From the NCBI GenBank assembly GCA_021397845.1, contig CM038046.1, forward strand, positions 68,404,021 to 68,468,020: DNA of 64,000 nt. Reading direction: 5' to 3'. Made by a program: the position numbers and the translations under genes. The DNA comes from Areca catechu. Taxonomy: Eukaryota > Streptophyta > Magnoliopsida > Arecales > Arecaceae. The notes under the pieces were generated by a model. It had not been told where the DNA came from, ran no database searches, and worked only from the letters and a program-made list of their open reading frames with translations. Every line of letters starts with the position of its first letter. Position 1 is the first letter of the stretch. This document shows positions 54,715 through 64,000 of this stretch, piece after piece.

Positions 54715-57035
54715 GGCCTGTTAATATAATGCACTTGTCTAGCAATCGCCCAAGGATAGAAAATGTCAGTGACTTGTATCTATGGCACTGTAGGCTAGGT
54801 CATGTTAACCAAAATAGGATAAACAAGTTACGAGGAGAAGGCCTCCTCGAGGTCAGTGATTCTGACTCACTGCCCACTTATGAATCCTGTTTGCTTAGTA
54901 AAATGACCAAGTCACCTTCTACTGGAAAAGGTGAACAAGCTACAGAACTTCTGAGTCTCATACATACTAATGTATGCAGATCCATGATAGTTAGTGCTAG
55001 AGGTGGATATAGATATTTCATTATGTTTAGAGACGACCTTTCCAGGTATGGTTATGTCTTATTGATGGGACATAAATCTGAGTTGTTTGAAATGTTCAAA
55101 TGATATCGTAATGAAGTGGAGAAACAAACTGGAAAGAGTATTATAACCCTTCAATCTAATTAAGGTGGTGAATAACACCTCAGTTGAATGGTGTGTTCGA
55201 AAGGAGGAATTGAACCCTGTTGGACATGGTTCGATTCATGACGGGCTTTGCAACTCTGCCACTATCTTTCTGGGGATATGCACTCGAGACAGCTTGTTAC
55301 TTGCTGAATAATGTTTCGAGTAAGTCTGTGATCTCCACTCCATATGATTTATGGACTGGACGTAAGCCCTCAATTTCACACCTTCGGGTCTGGGGTTGTT
55401 TAGCTTATATAAAGCATTTAGACTCAGATAAACTTGGTCCTAGATCTGATCGGTGTCTGTTTTTTGGGTACCCTAAGGAAACAAAAGGATATTTCTTCTA
55501 CTTGGATGATGAACAGAAAGTGTTCGTTGCTCTTAGGGCTATCTTTTTGAAAAAGGAGTTCCTTGGAGAAGGAACTGTAACCTCTAAGATTGAACTTGAT
55601 GAAGTTCAACCAATGGAAGAACCTACACACTCTAAGGACATCATAGAACTGGCTATGATTGGATCACACCCGGAACCCATTAATAGGAGATCTAGTAGAG
55701 TACCGCATCAGCCAGACAGATACTATGGCTTCTTGTTCCGGGATGATGATCCCATTGAGCTCGACAAGAATGATGAGGATCCGATCACCTATATAGATGC
55801 ACTTCAGAGATCTGACTCTGAGGCGTGGATTGAAATCATGTGATCCGAGATGGAGTCCATGAAAATTAACAATGTATGGACATTGGTTGATACACCAGAA
55901 GGGATAAAATCCATCGGGTGCAAGTGGATTTTCAAGAGAAAAAAGAGTGCAGATGGGAAGGTGGAGACCTATAAAGTCTGTTTGGTTACCAAGGGATATC
56001 ATCAGCGATATGGTATCGATTATGACGAGTCATTCTCTCCTGTGGCAATGCTCAAGTCCATTCAGATCATGCTTTCTTTAGCAGCACATTTTGACTATGA
56101 GATTTGGCAGATGGATGTCCGAACCGCTTTTCTCAATGGGGAGCTGGATGAGGAGGTGTATATGATATAGCCTAAAGGGTTCACATCCACAGACGAGTCA
56201 AAAGTGTGCAAATTATAAAGGTCCATTTATGGACTCAAGCAAGCATCTCGAAGTTGGAACATGCAATTTGATAGGTGTATCAAATCGTATGGCTTCATTA
56301 GGAACGGAGAGGAACCCTGCATCTATAAGTGGGTTAATGGTTCTGTGATTGTATTCCTGGTACTGTATGTTGATGACATTCTCTTAATCGGGAATGGCAT
56401 CATAGCATGGCAAGGAATAAAGGTTTGGTTGTCATCTCAGTTCTCCATGAAGGACTTGGGTGAAGCTTCTTTCATACTGGATATGAAGATCTATAGAGAT
56501 AAATCTAAGAGGCTTCTAGGATTATCCCAGTCTACGTACATTGATACCGTGCTGAAATGGTTCAGCATGGAGAATTCCAAGAAAGGATATCTCCCGATAG
56601 GTTATGGAATTACTCTTTTCAAGAAGGATTATGCGACAACTCCTGAAGAAAGAGAGCGCATGAGTAAAGTTCCTTATGCATTTGCAGTGGGCTCTATCAT
56701 GTATGATATGACATGTACTAGACCAGACATGGCATACTCACTAGGAGTAGTGAGTAGATACCAGTCTGATCCAGGTGAGGTGCATTGGAAGGTGGTTAAG
56801 ACCATCCTAAAGTATTTGAGAAATACGGGCTGATTTATAGAGAACCTGACTTAAAACTTGTAGGGTATACTGACTCTAGTTTTCAGTCAGACAGAGATGA
56901 TAGCAAGAGTGTGTCAGGGTTTGTGTTTATCCTGAATAGAGGAGTGATCTGCTGGAAGAGTTCCAAGCAGGCAACAGTTGTAGACGCGGTAAGTAAAGCA
57001 GAGTACTTTGCAGCATCAGATGTAGCAAAGGAACC
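54715..57035 (+). pseudogene. Copia H integrase-RT-RNase H
   Basis: Pre-integrase block LYLWHCRLGHVNQNRINKL (about 54774), integrase core start with GGYRYFIMFRDDLSRYGYV, a stop at 55101, then about 120 bases of the core missing near 55165-55185 (between the second Asp and the Glu region). It resumes with LDMVRFMTGFATLPLSFWGY (55220), GYPKETKGYFFYLDDEQK and, after a stop at 55841, RT: CKWIFKRKKSADGKVETYK, WQMDVRTAFLNGELDEEVYM, a stop at 56168, IYGLKQASRSWN, LVLYVDDILLIGNG (YVDD intact) and the start of RNase H (DSSFQSDRDDSKS), where gypsy G is inserted at 57036. Confidence 0.87.
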
Positions 57036-58706
57036 TGATGCAGAACGAATGCTCTGATACCAAAAATGATGCAGGACAAAAGAGAAGATGATGTGATGCG
57101 GAAGTAAATTAAGACTAATTCTTTTTTTGTTGTTTTTTTAAATATTTTCAGAAGTCGGCTTTGACTCAAAGTAAAGTTAAACTAAATTGAAAGAAACTAG
57201 GTAATAATTGAAAGCACAATTTAAATTAAACTGGGTTATCAGAGTAGTTCAGAAGTAACGGATCGCTGGGGGTTGAGAAACTCCCAGACCTAGGGTTTCT
57301 CTCTGAACTTTCAACAGGACAGAAATAAAGAGAAGAGATGGGTTACCAACCTGACAGTGATCTTCACAAAGTTTGGTGGAAGAACTCTCTCGAGCAGATT
57401 GTTGGATCCTCGGATTCGGATACCTTCGCAATGGATCCTCCAATACTGGTCCTGTGGCTGAGTCGGCTTCTCCTGGACTCAAGATCTGGGAAAGAAGAAG
57501 AATAAGTGATGGAATCAGATACTCAAGGAAGAATTTACCATATTGAAGAACTTGAAAGTTGATGTGCTGAAATCCGGATTCTCCTGGAGGTTGATCTTAC
57601 TTCCTCTGGGAATTGCTCTGGATCTGAAGTATCCGGACTGGACCCGGATGCTGGGGTCGGCCTTGACTTGAAGAGGATGGCCGTGAGAGGTGGGATATGC
57701 TAGGGCTTGGTGGAAAGAGAAGGATGATGGGCGGCTAGGGTTTGGGAGTGAAGTCGCTAACCTAGGGTTTGGGGTTTGAAGATCTCACACCTCCTCAAAG
57801 TTCCTGGGGAACCCGGATTTACTCCCTCACGGAGCTCAACACCTGGATGCAAGTGCGGAAGAGAGAAAACATAGAGTTTGATCACACAAAAGTTTGAATT
57901 CATTCATCAGATTACTTTAAAGTTTACAAGAAGGGTTTAATTTATAGGACTTTACAAGAGAGTAGGGTTTTACATCTTCCCATGTGGTACTAAAGGAGGG
58001 GATCTTCAAATTAGGATTGTAGGATCAATCCCTACACTTATGGCCGGCCAAAAGATTCCACAAATGTTGATTGGTGGCTTCAAAAGGAAAGTGGGTGGCG
58101 CCTCCTATCCTTGATCTTCAAGAAAAAATATTTTTCCTTCCATGATTGGTCTTATTTGGAAGTATTTGGGCGCCTCCTTAACCTTGCACTTCAAGAGAAA
58201 TTTCCTTCCTTTTATACCTGGTTTTATTTGGAATTACTTGGGCGCCTCCTAGTCTTCCTCCCCAAGCTTTGCTCCTTTATTTTCATAGCTTGGCTCTTAT
58301 GGAAACACCTTGGCCGCCCCCTTGAATTGTGGCTCCCAGATTGTCTTCTCCTTAAGTGGCGCATGAGAGGAGGGACCTGCTATCTTGTGGTGTGGGGACC
58401 AAAGCCTACTGGATGGAGACGTGGCACCCCCTGGACTCAGGCATGTGGCTGAGAGTGTGGCTGGGAGTGTGGCGCCCACTTGCTTGGCCTTGGGAGAAAA
58501 TGTGACACCCCAGGTTGAAGTCCTAGACCACTACTGAGTCAACATGACTCAACAAAATAAACTACAGGGAATACAGACTTAAGCTAAAATTGAGTTGATC
58601 AAGTCAACCCTTATTACAAACCAGAAAACTCTAATTCTTCGGGCAAGGTCAATCAGAGATCCCGATGGAGCTCTGAAGTCTTCTTCTGAGTCTGGTGCCC
58701 GCACCA
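57036..58706 (-). repeat. Gypsy G 3' LTR
   Basis: TGATGCAGAACG...GTGCCCGCACCA. Contains an embedded PBS copy at 57051-57062, a TATA-like box at 57938-57947 and a tandem repeat of about 73 bp with GGGCGCCTCCT (58090-58250) upstream of it in element direction. The first 58 bases in element direction continue pol to TGA at 58651-58649. A 113-codon open frame on the plus strand (58111) is antisense and judged accidental. Confidence 0.92.
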
Positions 58707-59560
58707 ATTCTCCCGGGGTGGGAGGAACTCGACCCTGTCGAGTATGGATCAAGCTGGCTCTGGTATTTCTCCAAGAGGTCGGGGTCCAATTCTTGTAATT
58801 CTTCTCGAGAGATCCAAGAGTCATCAGAATCTGGCCTTCCTTGCCAGCGGACCAGGTATCTTTGGTATCCTCGATTACGAGTAGAGATAACCTAATCATC
58901 CAGGATCTTTTCAATCTGCTCTTTCCTCACAGGTCAATTTGTTGGTGGATACACAGGGTTGGGTTCACTCTCAAGAGCAGGATTAGGCTCAAAAGGCTCA
59001 CTAGGAATCACAGTTGGCTCTCTATACTCTACTAGGTCTGTAATGTTGAAAGTGGAGCTAATGCCTAGTTCTGAAGGCAACTCGAGCACATAGGCATTGG
59101 ATCCTACTCTCTTCACCACTCTAAATGGTCCAGCTCCTCTAGCATGTAACTTTCTAACGGTTCCAGGAGGAAACCGTTCAGGCCTTAACCTAATCATTAC
59201 ATAGTCTCCCTCAACAAAAGTTTTGACTCGTCTTTGAGAATCAGTCAACTTCTTATAAGTTTCATTACTTAAATTTATTTTGGCATGAATTTCTTTATGC
59301 AAGTTCTTTACATGCTATGCAAGTGCATCAAGAGACTTGTGTGTGTGGACTAATAGTGAAATCATATCAAGTGGTGTGTGAGGCTTGTATCCATGAACAA
59401 TTTTAAAGGGACTCTAGCCTATAGACCTATTGATCGAAACATTATATGCAAATTTAGCCCTAGATAAATACAAATCCCAATTCCTGGTACTCTCACTCAA
59501 CCAAAATTTGAGACAATGTCCTAAACTCGACTGACGAGGCATTCCTAAAGAATGGACTTT
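58649..59560 (-). pseudogene. Gypsy G integrase tail and chromodomain
   Basis: Minus strand: RNWDLYLSRAKFAYN and SPFKIVHGYKPHTPLDMI (59500-59370) with one stop, then an uninterrupted frame 59302-58934 with FVEGDYVMIRLRPERFPPGT, KLHARGAGPFRVVKRVG and STFNITDLVEYREP. The chromodomain (58920-58720) reads in shifted frames with a GYQRYLVRWQGRP-like core and SSRELQ. The same frame as the barrel runs into the LTR and codes GAGTRLRRRL before TGA 58651-58649. The barrel is the best preserved coding stretch of any chromodomain element here. Confidence 0.8.
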
Positions 59561-59603
59561 ATTCAAAGGAACCCTAGGTCTAAACTTAACAAACTACGGC
59601 TCT

Positions 59604-61268
59604 CTAGGTTTGACCTTGGGTCGGAGGATGGCATGCAGAGCATGAAAACTTATCATGGATGCCTAGTAGGTGCCATAAGGTCTTCCAGAAGTAGGTGGCA
59701 AACCTAATAGGTTCTGACACGTGGTTCACTCTAAAGACTTCGACAAAGAATACTTGGATGGTGTAAGAAGCATTGGAAGTCCTAGAGAAAGGGAGGAAAT
59801 ATGAGGTGGAGTCACGAATTACCTGTTGACTAAAGGTGGTGACCTGAAGGTTTGAATGGTGATCTATGAGTGTCAACTGGTCATCCTTACGAAAGGAAAA
59901 GTTTGCTACTCCCAGGAATGGATCAAGAGATGGTTCGGGAAGTAGCCTAGGACATGTGATTGCAACAGTTAAAGTTTGTTCTCTAAGCAAATAATGATCC
60001 ATTTTCTCAAGAACTGGATTAAAGAATGATTCATGGAAGGGCCTATGGATGATGACCTCAAGACTTGAAATTTGACATATGGGTGCGGAAAGGTATACTC
60101 TATAGAAGGGTAGGTCAGTCATGCGAAGGAAGGCGTCTGGGGTCATAAGGAGGACTTCTACAGGACTCGGTGAATCAATCCGCTCAAGAAAAGGATGTTC
60201 AACTAGAGAGACCTTAGTGGCTGAGCATGGGACAAGGTCCAATTGTAAGAGGCTTGATTCAGTCATCCTAAGGAGAGGATATACCATAGGGTGGGCAAAC
60301 TTAAACAGTTTAGTGCAAAGATCTTCAATTGGTACTTGGGGAATGACTGTCATTAGAGGATACGCACAGATATCTCGGGCTAACACTATGAGTTCTTCCT
60401 GGGGGTATTTGACTAAAGGAACCTTGTTCTCACAAATCTCTTGAATTTCCGAACTAGGTCCTACCACTTGGTTGCTTTCCAAGGTCTCCTCAGGTAAGGA
60501 ACCAATAGTATCGATGTCACATTCTTCAAGTTCTTCCCCCTCATATTCATCAACTAGACTCAAGCCAGCATCATATACTTCCTCGATGCCATCTTCAATG
60601 GGTTTCGGGTCAGTGGTAATCGGGTCAACTGATTCTGGGCTTGTCATACCTAACCCTTCTTCCTCATTGGTAGGCTTGGGTTCTCCCTCATTAATGTCAT
60701 CCTTAGGATTCTTACCACTTAGCTGTGCACAAGCCAGTCCTATGCATGGGCACTGACTAGATTTATGGCCTTTTTCTCCACAAAACAAACATTCTTGCGA
60801 TATAGGAACCTGGGTCACACTGGGTTTCAAGCTAGTAGAGACCTTACTTGGGCAAGGGTGTGGATCTAAATGGTTTGATCTAGAAGACTTGGATTGTTGA
60901 GTGACTGGTCTAGAACATTGTAAGGACCTCTCATAGACACGATCCACACTATAGATATCATGGTTAAGCTTCCTAAGGTTATGCTCGGGATCACGGTATA
61001 AGGTCCTCCTAGGCTCCTGGCATGGATGAGGTTGGGGCCTATTAAATTTTGGATCAGGGATCCAATTTTGATTTCTACGTTTCTCAAGTACTTGGACTTG
61101 ATCCCTAAGCTGGGTAAAATTCTCATGGACTTGTTCTTTACACTGGTTAACAGTAACAGTCAAATCCTAGCTCAATTTGTTCATACTTTCAGTAAGAGCT
61201 CTAACCATGGCCTCTAAATCAGGTTGGGTTTGACCAGGTTGGTAGGGTACTCCGTTCCGGGTGGACAT
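59604..61268 (-). CDS. Gypsy G zinc-knuckle fusion protein
   Basis: A start like gag (MSTRNGVPYQPGQTQP, ATG 61268) followed by a helical segment. One TAG at 61169-61167 interrupts, then 519 codons are open to a stop at 59604. Contents: coiled-coil-like VNQCKEQVHENFTQLRDQVQ, an Arg/Pro/His-rich stretch, a zinc knuckle CLFCGEKGHKSSQC (about 60790-60750), an acidic linker (EEVYDAGLSLVDEYEGEE), then about 250 residues of unrecognised Leu/Pro/Phe-rich sequence, and an end RFATYFWKTLWHLLGIHDKF that resembles part of an integrase core. No capsid, protease or polymerase motif. E carries the same terminal domain. Role unknown; a packaging-competent non-autonomous product is one possibility. Confidence 0.75.
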
Positions 61269-61389
61269 GATGATGCAAGCAAGCACACCAAATGAGACTC
61301 GACTGAAACGACTACGGGCTAACTAGACCTAGAGCCCAAACTAGATGCCCAATCAGAGTGGCAAGCTAGCCTGTAGTAACTCGGGACTC

Positions 61390-61522
61390 AGCCAGGCAGG
61401 TGTAAGGGGAGTGTTAGGTCCCTAATTGCCAATCCTAGACACCAATCAGTGATTGGCCAGGTAGGCAGACCAGCACACAAGTCCTTCGGGATAGAATCCC
61501 TGAACCACCGTTCTAGACACTG
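61390..61522 (-). other. Conserved leader module, gypsy G
   Basis: Element direction: AGTGTCTAGAACGGTGGTTC, AGGGA, CTACCTGGCCAATCACTGAT continuing TGGTGTCTAGGATTGGC, TAGGGACCTAAC, and a CTTACACCTGCCTGGC end. About 120 nt upstream of the gag-like ATG. Hairpin CCAATCA/TGATTGG is extended by two pairs compared with E. 61523-62154 is leader with CCCTAGCCCACTAGGG and nothing else recognised. Confidence 0.7.
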
Positions 61523-62154
61523 AGTACAAAGCACACATAGAGTAACTAGACAAACTGACTCAACACTAGCCTTGACCCGACTTGTTGATGTCCCTAGCCC
61601 ACTAGGGCAAATTAAGCCTAATAAATTTTAAAGTTAGGCTTAGGATCGAATGAGTAGGTGGTCATTTTGGGCTAAGGAGAGGTTATCAACTCCTCCCCTT
61701 ATCTTAGATGCTCAAATGCCCTTAGGATGAGTTAGGAGATGTTCACTCAAAATAATTGCATTGCAGAACACAAAAATAGAGTTGCAGTAATTTAACTCTC
61801 AAAAATTTTACGGAAACCAATAAATCACAAGAAAATTATGTAAAATATCATCAATTATACTGGTTCCAGCAAATCAAAAATTATGCAATTCGAAGTTACT
61901 TGCACTGAGAAACAATTCTTGTAATAGGGTAGTTATAGACTGAAAACAGGGTGCTTCCCCCGTTTACAATTCCTGCTACGAAGTTGTAACCCAGCGGATC
62001 CCCTACATGCCCTATGAACACCCCGTGGAATGGGAAGAGGAGGTTTGCACCTCGCTTCGTTCCTAGGACCGGACGTCCTGGGGAGTCTACTTCGAGCAGA
62101 CAAAGTAAAAAGGAGAGACACTCAAACAAGCACACAAGACAGAAACCCTAGACA

Positions 62155-62168
62155 GGGCTCTGATACCA
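62155..62168 (-). other. Gypsy G primer-binding site
   Basis: TGGTATCAGAGCCC in element direction, four bases from the LTR. A second identical 12-base core lies inside the LTR (62188-62199). Confidence 0.88.
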
Positions 62169-62172
62169 AAAT

Positions 62173-63843
62173 TGATGCAGAACGAATGCTCTGATACCAA
62201 AAATGATGCAGGACAAAAGAGAAGATGATGTGATGCGGAAGTAAATTAAGTCTAATTCTTTTCTTGTTGTTTTTTTAAATATTTTCAGAAGTTGGCTTTG
62301 ACTCAAAGGAAAGTTAAACTAAATTGAAAGAAACTAGGTAATAATTGAAAGCACAATTTAAATTAAACTGGGTTATCAGAGTAGTTTAGAATTAACGGAT
62401 CGCTGGGGGTTGAGAAACTCCTAGACCTAGGGTTTCGCTCTGAACTTTCAACAGGACAGAAATAAAGAGAAGAGATGAGTTACCAACTAGACAGTGATCT
62501 TCACAAAGTTTGGTGGAAGAACTCTCTCGAGCAGATTGTTGGATCCTCGGATTCGGATACCTTCGCAATGGATCCTCCAATACTGGTCCTGTGGCTGAGT
62601 CGGCTTCTCCTGGACTCAAGATCTGGGAAAGAAGAAGAACAAGTGATGGAATCAGATACTCAAGGAAGAATTTACCAGATTGAAGAACTTGAAAGTTGAT
62701 GTGCTGAAATCTGGATTCTCCTGGAGGTTGATCTGACTTCCTCTGGGAATTGCTCTGGATCTGAAGTATTCGGACTGGACTCGGATGTTGGGGTCGGCCT
62801 TGACTTGAAGAGGATGGCCGTGAGAGGTGGGATATGCTAGGGCTTGGTGGAAAGAGAAGGATGATGGGCGGCTAGGGTTTGGGAGTGAAGTGGCTAACCT
62901 AGGGTTTGGGGTTTGGAGATCTCACACCTCCTCAAAGTTCCTGGGGAACCTGGATTTACTACCTCACGGAGCTCAACACCTGGATGCAAGTGCAGAAGAG
63001 AGAAAACACAGAGTTTGCTCACACAAAAGTTTGAATTCATTCATCAGATTACTTTAAAGTTTACAAGAAGGGTTTAATTTATAGGACTTTACAAGAGAGT
63101 AGGGTTTTACATCTTCCCATGTGGGACTAAAGGAGGGGATCTTCAAATTAGGATTGTAGGATCAATCCCTACACTTATGGCCGGCCAAAAGATTCCACAA
63201 ATGTTGATTGGTGGCTTCAAAAGGAAAGTGGGTGGCGCCTCCTATCCTTGATCTTCAAGAAAAAATATTTTTCCTTCCATGATTGGTCTTATTTGGAAGT
63301 ATTTGGGCGCCTCCTTAACCTTGCACTTCAAGAAAAATTTCCTTCCTTTTATACCTGGTTTTATTTGGAATTACTTGGGCACCTCCTAGTCTTCCTCCCC
63401 AAGCTTTGCTCCTTTATTTTCATAGCTTGGCTCTTATGGAAACACCTTGGCCGCCCCCTTGAATTGTGGCTCCCAGATTGTCTTCTCCTTAAGTGGCGCA
63501 TGAGAGGAGGGACCTGCTATCTTGTGGTGTGGGGACCAAAGCCTACTGGATGGAGATGTGGCGCCCCCTGGACTTAGACATGTGGCTGGGAGAATGGCTA
63601 GGAGTGTGGCGCCCACTTGCTTGGCCTTGGGAGAAAATGTGACACCCCAGGTTGAAGTCCTAGACCACTACTGAGTCAACATGACTCAACAAAATAAACT
63701 ACAGGGAATACAGATTCAAGCTAAAATTGAGTTGATCAAGTCAACCCTTATTACAAACCAGAAAACCCTAATTCTTCGGGCAAGGTCAATCAGAGATCCA
63801 GATGGAGCTCTGAAGTCTTCTTCTGAGTCTGGTGCCCGCACCC
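62173..63843 (-). repeat. Gypsy G 5' LTR
   Basis: Copy of 57036-58706, with the embedded PBS copy at 62188-62199 and TATA-like box at 63075-63084. Its last base next to the TSD is C where the other copy has A (GCACCC against GCACCA). Confidence 0.92.
63075..63084 (-). promoter_or_regulatory. TATA-like box of gypsy G 5' LTR
   Basis: CTATAAATTA in element direction, about 760 bp from the LTR start and kept in both LTRs (also 57938-57947). Confidence 0.5.
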
Positions 63844-63848
63844 GAACC

Positions 63849-64000
63849 CATGTGGTTGTAGAAGTTCCTTGGAGAGCTAGGGGTGGCACCTTCCCTAGAT
63901 GGTCCTGTTCCAGTGTTTTGTGCCAGCACAGGAGCCATTTCTCAAGCTAAGGAGCCAAAGTCTCTTCATCGTACCAAGCATATTCTGCGATGTTATCACA
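63849..64000 (+). pseudogene. Copia H RNase H, continued
   Basis: Resumes after gypsy G and its TSD: GAISQAKEPKSLHRTKHILR, the RNase H segment expected after the 57035 break. Runs off the window edge. A stop lies near 63858. Confidence 0.8.

Larger units (their letters stand above)
57036..63843 (-). mobile_element. Gypsy G: non-autonomous chromodomain element
   Basis: LTRs at 57036-58706 and 62173-63843 (both 1,671 bp), with a perfect TSD GAACC at 57031-57035 and 63844-63848. LTR divergence is about 2.5-3% by hand count, older than C and apparently younger than E. The 3.5-kb internal region encodes a gag-like and unusual fusion frame, integrase tail and chromodomain; capsid, protease, RT and RNase H are missing. 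It lies in the RNase H of copia H. Confidence 0.92.
49797..64000 (+). mobile_element. Copia H, split by gypsy G, runs off window
   Basis: The 5' LTR (49797-52217) is followed by PBS, leader, gag, integrase, RT and RNase H on the plus strand. Gypsy G (57036-63843) sits inside RNase H; the frame resumes at 63849 with AISQAKEPKSLHRTKHILRC. The 3' LTR is beyond the window, so its TSD cannot be checked. Protease and part of the integrase core are deleted. Confidence 0.88.

Noticed and set aside
58111..58452. 113-codon open frame with hydrophobic residues, also at 63248-63577
   Set aside because: Lies antisense in both LTRs of G over a tandem repeat; similarity between copies is LTR identity, not protein selection. 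No family recognised.

Overview
The window is repetitive plant nuclear DNA, probably from a flowering plant with a large genome. A monocot is plausible, but this is not provable from the window. I find no host gene, rRNA, tRNA or CRISPR array. Essentially everything is LTR retrotransposons, mostly broken and nested in one another. Ty1/copia (A, SIRE-like, B, C, H, LTR I), chromodomain-bearing Ty3/gypsy (E, F, G) and Tat/Ogre/Retand-like Ty3/gypsy remnants can be told apart by domain order, primer-binding sites (PBS), LTR ends and target-site duplications (TSDs).

Layout. 1-1000 is a gypsy LTR fragment interrupting copia A (1001-about 3300, + strand). About 3300-8837 is a rearranged SIRE-like element: an LTR in minus orientation, then pol and an env-like third gene in plus orientation. 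8835-9055 is an LTR scrap. About 9056-18430 is degraded copia B (minus), interrupted by a gypsy LTR (12642-14020) and a clean solo LTR with TSD (15172-15786). About 18476-19709 plus 29610-30372 is one copia LTR (I), split by copia C (19710-29609, minus), the youngest and most complete element: 2.42-kb LTRs about 0.7% diverged and a perfect 5-bp TSD. 30373-49796 is a Tat-like element (minus) interrupted by E (31927-38244, minus) and F (39079-47290, plus). It keeps an antisense ORF and a 47-bp tandem repeat. 49797 to the right edge is copia H (plus), interrupted by gypsy G (57036-63843, minus) with a perfect TSD.

Insertion order can be read directly: C into LTR I, LTR I into the Tat element, E and F into Tat, H beside or into Tat, G into H, and the solo LTR into B. 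E and G are non-autonomous: both lack capsid, protease, reverse transcriptase and RNase H, yet keep a gag-like N-terminus, zinc knuckle, a shared unfamiliar domain, the end of integrase and a chromodomain. F is a broken but full-domain relative.

The most interesting signals are non-coding and lie between PBS and gag. (1) Copia B, C and H each carry four evenly spaced hairpins (intervals about 92/82/107 nt in element direction) ending about 185-200 nt before the gag ATG; the arms vary but stay complementary, and the H loops differ completely from those of B and C. (2) A module of about 90-165 nt built around GGTGTCTAGG and CCTGGCCAAT...ATTGG recurs in the leaders of copia B, C and H and gypsy E and G, with a weaker form in F. 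Both look like candidate RNA packaging or dimerisation signals. All reading was by eye; alignments and folding were not computed.
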